Shown here one piece after another: positions 7,190 through 14,062 of a stretch of 14,370 nt of DNA (position 1 is the stretch's first letter; every line of letters begins with the position of its first letter). Made by a program: the position numbers and the translations under genes. Source of the DNA: an uncultured Eubacteriales bacterium (GTDB lineage: Bacteria; Bacillota; Clostridia; Lachnospirales; Bianqueaceae); contig CACZPA010000227.1 in assembly GCA_902782895.1 (NCBI GenBank), positions 1 to 14,370 on the forward strand. Direction: 5' to 3'. Under the pieces are notes generated by a model that did not search any database, was not told the origin of the DNA, and saw only the letters and a list, made by a program, of their open reading frames with translations.

Positions 7190-7218
7190 TTGACAAATTC
7201 TGTCTGTACTAGTATAAT
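7190..7218 (+). promoter_or_regulatory. consensus sigma-A promoter of tRNA-Trp
   Basis: TTGACA (7190-7195) and TATAAT (7213-7218) are separated by 17 nt, matching both consensus hexamers perfectly. The predicted start is about 10 nt before the tRNA. It diverges from the T-box promoter, with the two -35 boxes about 77 bp apart. Confidence 0.93.
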
Positions 7219-7234
7219 AAATAGCGTCGTAAAT

Positions 7235-7307
7235 AGAGGAATAGTTCAGCTGGCAGAACGTCGGTCTCCAAAACCGAATGTCGTGGGTTCAAATCCTACT
7301 TCCTCTG
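7235..7307 (+). tRNA. tRNA-Trp (anticodon CCA)
   Basis: A 73-nt cloverleaf. The acceptor stem is AGAGGAA with TTCCTCT, the D stem GTTC/GAAC, the anticodon stem TCGGT/ACCGA around loop CTCCAAA (anticodon CCA), and the T arm GTGGG-TTCAAAT-CCTAC. The discriminator base is G, as expected for tRNA-Trp. CCA is not encoded. A run of eight T follows the discriminator immediately (7308-7315) with no separate hairpin, so the RNA probably ends in this U-run and is trimmed. It is a lone tRNA gene with its own promoter. Confidence 0.96.
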
Positions 7308-7351
7308 TTTTTTTTATTTCTTTCGGCGTGCGAGGCATCGGTTTACCATGG

Positions 7352-7408
7352 CTGCTGTCCGCCGGGATGCCAGCTGCTGTCCGCCGGGATGCCAGCTGCT
7401 GCCGCCAG
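7352..7408. repeat. 22-bp tandem repeat, two full copies and a partial third
   Basis: A 22-bp unit starting CTGCTGTCCGCCGGGATG occurs at 7352-7373 and 7374-7395 with no mismatch. A 13-bp degenerate third copy (CTGCTGCCGCCAG) follows at 7396-7408. Each copy junction creates the palindrome CAGCTG. No coding potential is evident; the region lies between the tRNA-Trp tail and the rpmJ terminator. Confidence 0.85.
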
Positions 7409-7424
7409 TCGGCCGCAGCCGGAC

Positions 7425-7475
7425 ATAAGGCGTAGCCAGGCATAAGGCGCAGCCGGGCATAAGGCGTAGCCGAGC
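7425..7475. repeat. 17-bp tandem repeat, three copies
   Basis: Three adjacent 17-bp units follow the pattern ATAAGGCGyAGCCrrGC: 7425-7441, 7442-7458 and 7459-7475. They differ from each other at one to three positions. The start of a fourth (ATAA) runs into the following terminator. Each unit contains GGC and GCC arms that could form small hairpins. Function unknown. Confidence 0.85.
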
Positions 7476-7483
7476 ATAATAAA

Positions 7484-7519
7484 ACGCCGCATTCGGGATC
7501 CGTAATCCTGCTGCGGCGT
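7484..7519. terminator. terminator of the spc operon (after rpmJ), probably bidirectional
   Basis: A perfect 8-bp stem, ACGCCGCA (7484-7491) with TGCGGCGT (7512-7519), encloses an inner GGAT/ATCC pair. On the minus strand it is followed by TTTTATTAT, ending the ribosomal operon about 50 nt after the rpmJ stop. On the plus strand it is followed by ATTTATTTG and could also stop read-through from tRNA-Trp. Confidence 0.88.
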
Positions 7520-7567
7520 ATTTATTTGCGTGGAGAACGGTACAACCACTCTCCGCTCCCTGTGTAA

Positions 7568-7681
7568 TCAGCCCTGTCTCTGTTTATGCTTCGGATTGGT
7601 GCAGATCACCATGATCCTGCCCTTTCTCCGAATAATCTTGCACTTCTCGCAAATGGGCTTAACAGATGAACGTACTTTCAT
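7568..7681 (-). CDS. rpmJ: 50S ribosomal protein L36
   Basis: A 37-residue protein beginning MKVRSSVKPICEKC and ending NPKHKQRQG, the normal size and sequence of bacterial L36. The zinc ligands C11, C14, C27 and H32 are all present, so this is the zinc-binding (C+) form. ATG at 7681 follows AAGGAG with 8 nt spacing, 16 nt after infA. It is the last gene of the cluster here: a strong terminator follows, rather than the usual rpsM. Confidence 0.97.
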   Translation of the reverse strand: MKVRSSVKPICEKCKIIRRKGRIMVICTNPKHKQRQG

Positions 7682-7697
7682 TTCGAACGCTCCTTTC

Positions 7698-7919
7698 TTA
7701 CTTGGCACGCCAGATGATGCGGCCTTTGGTCAGATCATACGGAGACATTTCAATCGTCACTCTGTCTCCCGGAAGAATCTTAATGTAATTTACCCTCAGC
7801 TTACCGCTCAGGTGGCACAGAACCTGGTGCTTGTTCTCGTTCAGTTCAACCTTGAACATCGCATTGGGAAGCTTGTCTGTAACAATGCCTTCAAATTCAA
7901 TTGCATCTTTTTTAGCCAA
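7698..7919 (-). CDS. infA: translation initiation factor IF-1 (TTG start)
   Basis: A 73-residue S1/OB-fold factor that occupies the ribosomal A site during initiation. It reads AKKDAIEFEG after the start, then KLPNAMFKVEL, HLSGKLRVNYI and PGDRVTIEMSPYDLTKGRI, all typical of IF-1. I assign the start to TTG at 7919: AAGGAGG sits 8 nt upstream, the second codon is the family's usual Ala-Lys-Lys, and the resulting length is normal. No ATG gives a sensible length; the upstream reading from 8033 would run through the end of map. It follows map by 17 nt. Confidence 0.96.
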   Translation of the reverse strand: MAKKDAIEFEGIVTDKLPNAMFKVELNENKHQVLCHLSGKLRVNYIKILPGDRVTIEMSPYDLTKGRIIWRAK

Positions 7920-7936
7920 GATATCAACCTCCTTGA

Positions 7937-8689
7937 TTATACCACAGTCAGAATCTCGTATCCGTCTTCGGTTACCAGAATCGTGTTTTCGTAATGAGAC
8001 GCGATAGAACCGTCCACTGTAACCGTTGTCCAACCGTCATCCAAAACTCTGACCGCGGCATTTCCCAATGTCAGCATCGGTTCGATGGCAAGGGTCATTC
8101 CGCTTTCGAGCTTAGGTCCGCGTCCGACCGGCTTATAGTTGGGGATCATCGGATCCTCATGAAGCTCGGTCCCGACGCCATGTCCAGCAAATTCACGAAC
8201 AATACCGCAGCCGTATTCCAAGGCTTTCTTCTCCACTCCGGCAGAGATCTCGTGCAGATGCACGCCCGCCTTCACACAGGAAACTCCCGCGTAGAAAGCG
8301 TCCTTCGCGGCCCGGATCATCTTCGCTGCGTCCTCTCCGATCTCGCCGACCGGATATGTCCGCGCGCCGTCTCCATGGAAACCGTCCAGAATCGCGCCGA
8401 CATCAATGCTGATGATCTGCCCTGCATGCAGGATCTGTCTGGACGAAGGGATCCCGTGGATCACAACCTCGTCCGGGGACGCGCAGATTGCCGCGGGAAA
8501 ACCCTCATACCCTTTGAACGAAGGTATAGCGCCCTCTCCGCGAATGATCTTTTCCGCGATCCGATCCAGCTCTGCTGTGGAAACTCCCGGTCTTACATAA
8601 TCACCGATCTCCGCCAGGACCTTGCCGACAACGCGGCTGGCCTTGCGGATCTTCTCGACTTCATCCGGGCTTTTTACAATAATCGCCAT
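7937..8689 (-). CDS. map: methionine aminopeptidase, type I
   Basis: A 250-residue metalloprotease that removes the initiator methionine from nascent proteins. All five metal ligands are present, D96, D107, H170, E203 and E234, each one residue from the E. coli numbering. The conserved H177 in ELHEDPMIPNY is also seen. There is no N-terminal zinc-finger or SH3-binding extension, so it is the short bacterial type Ia. ATG at 8689 follows AGGAG, which overlaps the end of adk, so the pair is translationally linked. Here it is followed directly by infA, without the small KOW-domain gene found between them in some Clostridia. Confidence 0.97.
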   Translation of the reverse strand: MAIIVKSPDEVEKIRKASRVVGKVLAEIGDYVRPGVSTAELDRIAEKIIRGEGAIPSFKGYEGFPAAICASPDEVVIHGIPSSRQILHAGQIISIDVGAILDGFHGDGARTYPVGEIGEDAAKMIRAAKDAFYAGVSCVKAGVHLHEISAGVEKKALEYGCGIVREFAGHGVGTELHEDPMIPNYKPVGRGPKLESGMTLAIEPMLTLGNAAVRVLDDGWTTVTVDGSIASHYENTILVTEDGYEILTVV

Positions 8690-8691
8690 GT

Positions 8692-9321
8692 TTACTCCTG
8701 AATGGCACGAAGCACAGACTCCGTAACCTCATCCAGCGGCTTTGCGCCGTCGACCTGTTTCAGAATCCCCTGTTTCTCATAATAGTCAATCAGGGGAGCC
8801 GTCTGTTCGTGATACACGTTCAGCCGGTTCTGAACTGTCTCCGGTTTATCGTCATCGCGGATGATCAGCTGATCTCCGCAGACATCGCAGATTCCTTCTT
8901 TATGGGGAGGATTGCTGACGATATGATAGGAAGCTCCGCATTTGGGACAGACTCTGCGTCCGCCCATACGGGTCATGATATCCTCATCCTTGACATCCAG
9001 ATTAATGGCACAGTCAAGGCTTGTTTTGCCGGTCAATGCCTCAGCCTGCGGAATCGTTCTCGGGAAACCGTCCAGGATATAACCGCCGGCACAGTCCTCT
9101 TCGGCAAGACGCGCCATCAGCATATTGATCGTCACGTCATCTGGTACGAGCTGTCCTTTGGAGATATAGGATTCCGCAAGCGTACCGAGCTCCGTATGGT
9201 TCCGGATATTCGCGCGGAAAATGTCCCCCGTCGAAACATGCGGGATATGGAGTGCTTCGGCAACTCGCGCTGCCTGCGTACCCTTACCCGCGCCAGGTGC
9301 TCCCAATATCAGAAGTTTCAT
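8692..9321 (-). CDS. adk: adenylate kinase, zinc-lid type
   Basis: A 209-residue nucleotide kinase interconverting ATP + AMP and 2 ADP. The P-loop is GAPGAGKGT (7-15), followed by the AMP-binding STGDIFR and the DGFPRT motif (84-89). The lid carries four cysteines, C125 and C128 (CPKC) and C145 and C148 (CDVC), the zinc-binding lid of Gram-positive enzymes. ATG at 9321 follows AAGGAG with a 7-nt spacer. It lies 16 nt after secY and 2 nt before map, in the standard secY-adk-map order. Confidence 0.97.
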   Translation of the reverse strand: MKLLILGAPGAGKGTQAARVAEALHIPHVSTGDIFRANIRNHTELGTLAESYISKGQLVPDDVTINMLMARLAEEDCAGGYILDGFPRTIPQAEALTGKTSLDCAINLDVKDEDIMTRMGGRRVCPKCGASYHIVSNPPHKEGICDVCGDQLIIRDDDKPETVQNRLNVYHEQTAPLIDYYEKQGILKQVDGAKPLDEVTESVLRAIQE

Positions 9322-9337
9322 AGTAAATCTCCTTCTA

Positions 9338-10609
9338 TCAGCGCAGGAAACCCTTGTAATGCCTTGTTACCATCATGCCTTCGATCTGCTTAACCGTTTC
9401 AAGCGCAACGCCGACAGCAATCAGCATGGAAGATCCGCCGATATTGAGGTTGTCGATCTTGAAAATGAAGGACAGGATCAGCGGAATCGCTGCACAGATC
9501 GCCAGACCGATCGCTCCGATGCAGGTGATATAGCGGTTAACCTTCTTGATGTACTCATACGTCGGTTTGCCCGGACGGATACCGGGAACAAAGCCGCCGT
9601 TCTTCTTCAGATTATCGGCAATATCCATCGGATTGAAGGTGATGGAAGCGTAGAAATACGTAAACAGAATGATCAGAACGATATACAGGCAAGCTCCGAA
9701 CCAGTGGCTTGTGGAGAGCCAATGCAGGATCGTTCCCCATGTACCGGTCGGGTTGGAGTTGAAGAAGCCTGTAATGATCTGCGGAAAGCTCAGCAGAGAG
9801 ATCGCGAAGATGATCGGGATAACTCCGACGAGATTAACGCGGACCGGAATATGTGTGCTCTGGCCGCCGTACTGCTTGCGTCCCTGCATTCTCTTGGCGT
9901 ACTGGATCGGAATCCGTCTTTCGCCGAGAGACAGCAGAACAACAAAGGCAATAACCAGAACAAAGATTACAACAAGAATGATAAGAGCCCACTTGTTCTC
10001 ATAATTTACAAGCGACTGAATCATTGAAGGAACACGGGACAGGATGTTGACCATAATGATCAGGGACACACCGTTTCCGATGCCCTTGGCGGTGATGCTC
10101 TCACCGATCCACATGACAAACGCGGTTCCTGCTGTGAAAATGAGTACGGATACGATAATCGCCCATACAGTATTTACGTTGCTGGACATTACGTTGTAGG
10201 CGGAATTCAGGCTGTAGGAAATACCGAAAGCCTGGATCAGCGCCAGCGCGACTGTCAGATAACGGGTATACTGCTCGATCTTCTTCCTTCCGGCTTCCCC
10301 TTCCTGGTTCAGCTCTTCCAGACGCGGAATCGCGATGGTCAGAAGGCTCATAATAATCGAGGCATTGATGTAAGGCGTGATGCCCATGGCGAAAAGATTC
10401 ATGTTGCTGAAAGCTCCGCCGCTCATCGCGTCAAACAGCGCGAATACACCGTTGCTTGTGGAGAAATACTCACTGATGACTCTCGAATCGATGAAAGGGC
10501 TCGGCAGCGTAGAGCCAAGTCTCACGAGTGCGAGCATCAGAAGCGTGAAGATCAGTCTCTTCCGTAAATCAGGGATTTTCCAAGCGTCTCGTATTGTCTG
10601 TAAAAACAA
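9338..10609 (-). CDS. secY: preprotein translocase subunit SecY (TTG start)
   Basis: The 423-residue channel subunit of the SecYEG translocon, with ten predicted membrane spans. Recognisable parts are AWKIPDLRKRL at the N terminus, the plug region LPSPFID, GESITAKGIGNGVSLIIMVNI in the middle, the cytoplasmic loop NPTGTW, and the end VKQIEGMM-TRHYKGFLR. The start is TTG at 10609, preceded by AAGGAGG with 9 nt spacing; the start is family-consistent, with no better ATG. A perfect hairpin lies in the gap to rplO and may set SecY output relative to the ribosomal proteins. Confidence 0.96.
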   Translation of the reverse strand: MFLQTIRDAWKIPDLRKRLIFTLLMLALVRLGSTLPSPFIDSRVISEYFSTSNGVFALFDAMSGGAFSNMNLFAMGITPYINASIIMSLLTIAIPRLEELNQEGEAGRKKIEQYTRYLTVALALIQAFGISYSLNSAYNVMSSNVNTVWAIIVSVLIFTAGTAFVMWIGESITAKGIGNGVSLIIMVNILSRVPSMIQSLVNYENKWALIILVVIFVLVIAFVVLLSLGERRIPIQYAKRMQGRKQYGGQSTHIPVRVNLVGVIPIIFAISLLSFPQIITGFFNSNPTGTWGTILHWLSTSHWFGACLYIVLIILFTYFYASITFNPMDIADNLKKNGGFVPGIRPGKPTYEYIKKVNRYITCIGAIGLAICAAIPLILSFIFKIDNLNIGGSSMLIAVGVALETVKQIEGMMVTRHYKGFLR

Positions 10610-10638
10610 ACTAATCGCCCTCCTTTACTATTGATCTG

Positions 10639-10661
10639 CACGCCCTGCGGCGCAGGGCGTG
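10639..10661 (-). promoter_or_regulatory. perfect intercistronic hairpin between rplO and secY
   Basis: Two 10-bp arms, CACGCCCTGC and GCAGGGCGTG, are separated by only 3 nt in the 65-nt rplO-secY gap. It has no following U-run on the minus strand, so it is not a classical terminator. It ends about 10 nt before the secY Shine-Dalgarno. It could mark an RNA-processing site or stabilise the 3' end of the upstream mRNA. The flanks carry a 7-bp direct repeat, ATTGATC (10630-10636 and 10670-10676). Confidence 0.6.
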
Positions 10662-10674
10662 TTAACAGAATTGA

Positions 10675-11118
10675 TCAATCGTTCAGGGCAACCGTGCCGC
10701 CCAGCTCTTCGATCTTAGCTTTTGCTCCCGCGCTTACAGCGGTAACCTGAACGGTAAGCTTCTTCTCCAGCTTGCCGTTGCCAAGGATTTTGACTCCGTC
10801 ACGAGGATTGCTGATCAGGCCTCTCTCTACGAGGGAAGCGATGGTGACGGTCTCTCCGTCTTCATAGACGTTGAGACGGTCCACATTCAGCGCAACGATA
10901 TCTTTCGAATTGCGGTCGGTAAAACCACGCTTCGGCAGACGACGGAACAGAGGCATCTGACCGCCTTCAAATCCAAGACGTACTCCGCCGCCGGAACGGG
11001 ACTTCTGTCCGTTCTGACCGCGTCCGGAGGTCTCTCCGTTTCCGGATCCCTGGCCTCTTCCTACACGCCAGCGTTTGCTTTTAGCACCCTCAGCGGGCTT
11101 TAAATCCGATAAATTCAT
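10675..11118 (-). CDS. rplO: 50S ribosomal protein L15
   Basis: 147 residues, the usual length. The N-terminal MNLSDLKPAEGAKSK leads into the Gly/Arg-rich extension (GRGQGSGNGETSGRGQNGQK) that reaches into 23S rRNA, followed by the GFEGGQMPLFRRLPKRGF signature. The C-terminal globular part ends KIEELGGTV. ATG at 11118 follows AGGAGG. It lies 14 nt after rpmD. Confidence 0.98.
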   Translation of the reverse strand: MNLSDLKPAEGAKSKRWRVGRGQGSGNGETSGRGQNGQKSRSGGGVRLGFEGGQMPLFRRLPKRGFTDRNSKDIVALNVDRLNVYEDGETVTIASLVERGLISNPRDGVKILGNGKLEKKLTVQVTAVSAGAKAKIEELGGTVALND

Positions 11119-11132
11119 GAGGTTTCCTCCTA

Positions 11133-11321
11133 TTACTCTTCGATCTCTTCCACTTTGACCATATGGGAAATATGGGCAATAGCGCCGCGCATGGCAGCAT
11201 CGTCAGGACGGATGATCGTCTGATTGAGTTTCTTGAATCCAAGATTCTCAACGATCGTTCTGTTCTTCGGATTGGATGCGATTACGGATTTAATAAGGGT
11301 AATTTTCAGTTTCTTAGCCAT
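11133..11321 (-). CDS. rpmD: 50S ribosomal protein L30
   Basis: 62 residues, the short bacterial form, beginning MAKKLKITLIKS and containing the conserved NLGFKKLNQTI and the RGAIAHISHMVKVEE end. The ribosome site is AAGGGGG, overlapping the rpsE stop codon, so translation is coupled to rpsE. The ATG is at 11321. Confidence 0.97.
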   Translation of the reverse strand: MAKKLKITLIKSVIASNPKNRTIVENLGFKKLNQTIIRPDDAAMRGAIAHISHMVKVEEIEE

Positions 11322-11334
11322 TGAAAGGTCCCCC

Positions 11335-11847
11335 TTACTTGAGAATTTCCGCGACAGTCTTACCGCGGACCGCGGCGACTTCTTCCGGTGTCTTCAGAGC
11401 GGACAGGCCGGCAAAAGTAGCAGCTACGACATTGTTCTTGTTATTGGATCCCAGAGACTTGGTACGGATGTTGCGGATGCCCGCAAGATCCAGAACCGCA
11501 CGCGCCGGGCCGCCGGCGATAACACCGGTTCCCTCCGGAGCCGTCTTCAGCAGAATGGAAGCACTGCCGAACTGTCCCAGGAAGTCATGAGGAATGGATC
11601 CGGTCTCCGTAACGGCAACCGTGATCATGGACTTCTTAGCCGCTTCCTCTCCCTTGCGGATAGCTTCGGGAATTTCAACAGCCTTGCCCAGTCCGAAACC
11701 TACATGACCCTGCTTGTCTCCGACAACGACGAGGGCCGTAAATCTCTGATGACGTCCGCCTTTAACCGTCTTGCTGACGCGCTTGATGGTTACGACGGTA
11801 GATGTAAGCTCACCCAAAGCATTGGGATCGATTCTATCCTTCTTCAT
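11335..11847 (-). CDS. rpsE: 30S ribosomal protein S5
   Basis: 170 residues. The N-terminal double-stranded-RNA-binding fold has VVTIKRVSKTVKGGRHQRF and VGFGLGKAVEIPEAIRKG. The C-terminal fold has PEGTGVIAGGPARAVLDLAGI and ends with GKTVAEILK. S5 contributes to decoding accuracy and to the mRNA entry tunnel. ATG at 11847 follows AGGAGG, and the gene lies 44 nt after rplR. Confidence 0.98.
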   Translation of the reverse strand: MKKDRIDPNALGELTSTVVTIKRVSKTVKGGRHQRFTALVVVGDKQGHVGFGLGKAVEIPEAIRKGEEAAKKSMITVAVTETGSIPHDFLGQFGSASILLKTAPEGTGVIAGGPARAVLDLAGIRNIRTKSLGSNNKNNVVAATFAGLSALKTPEEVAAVRGKTVAEILK

Positions 11848-11891
11848 TAAACTGCCTCCTGTTATTGAAAACTCACGATCAGACCGACGGC

Positions 11892-12260
11892 TCAGAACTT
11901 GAGACCGGCTTCTCTGGCCGCGTCCGCAAGCGCCTGAATGCGTCCGTGATAAAGGAATCCGCCACGGTCAAAGACCACTTCGCTGATTCCCTTGCCGGCT
12001 GCGCGCTCAGCGAGAACCTTGCCGACAGCTGCCGCTGCCTGCGTGTCGCCTGTCTTCTCGATCTGTGCCTTGACATCCGCGTCAAGTGTGGAGGCGGATA
12101 CAAGTGTCATGCTCTTGCTGTCATCAATGATCTGCGCGTAAATGTGCTTATCACTGCGGAATACGGAAAGTCTCGGACGCTGCTCGGTTCCAATAATATG
12201 GCGGCGCATTCTGTAATGCTTTTTGTTACGTAAAATACTCTTCGCACTTTTCTTAATCAT
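11892..12260 (-). CDS. rplR: 50S ribosomal protein L18
   Basis: 122 residues, a 5S rRNA-binding protein. Visible landmarks are KKHYRMRRHIIGTEQRPRL, the RSDKHIYAQIIDD strand, and the C-terminal FDRGGFLYHGRIQALADAAR. ATG at 12260 has GAGGTGA upstream within the 18-nt gap to rplF. Confidence 0.98.
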   Translation of the reverse strand: MIKKSAKSILRNKKHYRMRRHIIGTEQRPRLSVFRSDKHIYAQIIDDSKSMTLVSASTLDADVKAQIEKTGDTQAAAAVGKVLAERAAGKGISEVVFDRGGFLYHGRIQALADAAREAGLKF

Positions 12261-12278
12261 TACCAGTCACCTCTCCCA

Positions 12279-12818
12279 TTATTTACCGGTCTTGCCGACC
12301 TTGCGCAGGATGTGCTCATCCGCGTACTTGATTCCCTTGCCCTTATAGGGTTCCGGGGGACGCTTGAAGCGGATGTTGGCCGCATACTGGCCGACCTTCT
12401 CGCGGTCGATGCCCTTGATCGTGATCTTTGTCGGATCCTCGACAACAGCCTCGACGCCTTCCGGATCTTCCATCTCTACAGGATGAGAATAGCCAAGGGA
12501 CAGGATCAGCTTGTTGCCCTGCTTTGCAGCACGGTAACCAACGCCGTTGATCTCCAGCTTCTTCTCAAATCCCTGTGTTACACCAACGACCATATTGTGG
12601 AGCAGGGCGCGGGTCAGTCCGTGCAGAGATTTCTCCTGCTTCAGATCGCTGGAACGCTCTACGACCACATGGCCGTCCTTCTGCGAAATCTTCATTCTGG
12701 GCGAAAGCTGCTTCTCCAGAGTTCCCTTGGGGCCCTTAACGGTTACAAGGTTGTTCTCGTCGATCTTAACTTCCACACCGGCAGGAATTTCAACAGGTAA
12801 TTTTCCAATTCGACTCAT
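12279..12818 (-). CDS. rplF: 50S ribosomal protein L6
   Basis: 179 residues with two tandem L6 folds. It begins MSRIGKLPVEIPAGV and includes VKGPKGTLEK and the C-terminal rRNA-binding FKRPPEPYKGKGI-YADE. ATG at 12818 follows AGGAGG. Spacing to rpsH is 17 nt. Confidence 0.98.
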   Translation of the reverse strand: MSRIGKLPVEIPAGVEVKIDENNLVTVKGPKGTLEKQLSPRMKISQKDGHVVVERSSDLKQEKSLHGLTRALLHNMVVGVTQGFEKKLEINGVGYRAAKQGNKLILSLGYSHPVEMEDPEGVEAVVEDPTKITIKGIDREKVGQYAANIRFKRPPEPYKGKGIKYADEHILRKVGKTGK

Positions 12819-12835
12819 TGTATTGTTCCTCCTGC

Positions 12836-13237
12836 TTACCAGATAAAGGCAAGAACTTCACCGCCGACGTTCTGCTCTCTTGCCTCTTTGTCCGTGATGA
12901 TGCCTTTATTGGTAGAAATAATTGCCGTGCCAAGTCCGTTAAGAACCTTCGGCAGCTTATCCTTGCTTGCATAAACACGGAGACCGGGCTTGCTGATCCT
13001 CTTCAGACCGGACAGCACACGGTCGTTCCTGTCTTTGCCGTATTTCATCGTAATACGGATGGTCTCAAAATTGCCTTCCGTAACGATCTCATACTTCTTT
13101 ACATATCCTTCACGCACGAGAATCTCGGCAATAGCCTTCTTCGTTCTGGAAGCAGGCACATCAACCGTTTCATGTCTCGCTGTATTCCCGTTTCTGATAC
13201 GAGTCAGCATATCAGCAATCGGATCGCTCGTCATCAT
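12836..13237 (-). CDS. rpsH: 30S ribosomal protein S8
   Basis: 133 residues. It begins MMTSDPIADMLTRIRN and ends VGGEVLAFIW, with the conserved STNKGIITDKEAR loop that contacts the helix 21 region of 16S rRNA. Two adjacent ATG codons (13237 and 13234) are possible starts. AGGAGG lies 9 nt before the first, which also fits the family's usual N terminus. S8 is the known translational repressor of the spc operon in E. coli. I did not identify an S8 target here; the usual site near rplX/rplE is partly outside the window. Confidence 0.98.
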   Translation of the reverse strand: MMTSDPIADMLTRIRNGNTARHETVDVPASRTKKAIAEILVREGYVKKYEIVTEGNFETIRITMKYGKDRNDRVLSGLKRISKPGLRVYASKDKLPKVLNGLGTAIISTNKGIITDKEAREQNVGGEVLAFIW

Positions 13238-13272
13238 ATTGATCGACCTCCTTAATATTCAGTTTGCCGGGC

Positions 13273-13467
13273 TTACCAGCTGGCCTTTTTCACGCCGGGG
13301 ATTTCACCTTTGTAGGCCAGTTCCCGGAAACAGATACGGCAGATCCCATACTTGCGAAGTACGGAATGCGGACGTCCGCAGATCTTGCAGCGTGTATACG
13401 CGCGAGTGGAATACTTCGGTTTTGCGAGCCCTCTCTGCTGCTTGATAATCATGGATTTCTTAGCCAT
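13273..13467 (-). CDS. rpsN: 30S ribosomal protein S14, zinc-binding type Z
   Basis: 64 residues, close to the usual 61 of the short zinc form. The zinc ligands are C27 and C30 (CKIC) and C43 and C46 (CRIC), with the conserved LRKYGICRICFRELA. ATG at 13467 follows GGAG within the 14-nt gap after rplE. The type Z paralogue in the spc operon is the normal situation in Firmicutes. Confidence 0.97.
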   Translation of the reverse strand: MAKKSMIIKQQRGLAKPKYSTRAYTRCKICGRPHSVLRKYGICRICFRELAYKGEIPGVKKASW

Positions 13468-13481
13468 TTAAGTTATCTCCT

Positions 13482-14030
13482 TCATTCCTTGACAAAAGGC
13501 ATGCCCAGAAGAGTGAGCAGTTCTTTTGCTTCTTCGTCGGTTTTAGCCGTCGTGACGAAAATGATGTCCATGCCGCGAACCTTATCAACCTGATCATAGG
13601 AAATCTCAGGGAAGATCAGCTGCTCACGGATACCCAGAGCGTAGTTGCCGCGTCCGTCAAAAGAGTTGGCGGAAACGCCGCGGAAGTCACGTACACGGGG
13701 CAGCGCCAGGCTGATCAGACGGTCTGCGAAATCATACATCTTGTTACCGCGCAGAGTTACCTTGCAGCCGATGTTCATGCCTTCACGGACTTTGAAGTTC
13801 GCGATGGACTTGCGTGCCTTCGTGATAATGGGCTTCTGCCCGGAAATGATGGTCAGATCGCTTACAGCGCTCTCAAGAGCCTTCGGATTCTCCTTGGCCT
13901 CTCCTACACCCATATTGATGACGATCTTCTCGATCCTCGGAACCTCCATGATGTTCTTATAAGAGAACTTCTTGACCATGGCAGGTACTACATCATTTTT
14001 GTAGAAATCTCTCATTCTGTTAGTACTCAC
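13482..14030 (-). CDS. rplE: 50S ribosomal protein L5 (GTG start)
   Basis: 182 residues, a 5S rRNA and P-site tRNA contact protein. Landmarks are MEVPRIEKIVINMGVGEA, QKPIITKARKSIANFKVREG and the C-terminal GMDIIFVTTAKTDEEA. The start is GTG at 14030, with AAAGGAGG 8 nt upstream. The next in-frame ATG (codon 6) is too far from this site. It lies 32 nt after rplX. Confidence 0.97.
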   Translation of the reverse strand: MSTNRMRDFYKNDVVPAMVKKFSYKNIMEVPRIEKIVINMGVGEAKENPKALESAVSDLTIISGQKPIITKARKSIANFKVREGMNIGCKVTLRGNKMYDFADRLISLALPRVRDFRGVSANSFDGRGNYALGIREQLIFPEISYDQVDKVRGMDIIFVTTAKTDEEAKELLTLLGMPFVKE

Positions 14031-14062
14031 AGTGTTATCCTCCTTTATGGGTATATTGCGCC

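Noticed and set aside
7246..7443. Minus-strand frame whose translation contains EEVGFEPTTFGFGDRRS
   Set aside because: This is the familiar false protein from reading a tRNA gene antisense. It overlaps tRNA-Trp and the tandem repeats.
7308..7570. Any additional gene in the 260-bp stretch between tRNA-Trp and rpmJ
   Set aside because: Only repeats and a terminator are visible; no frame has both a ribosome site and a plausible product.
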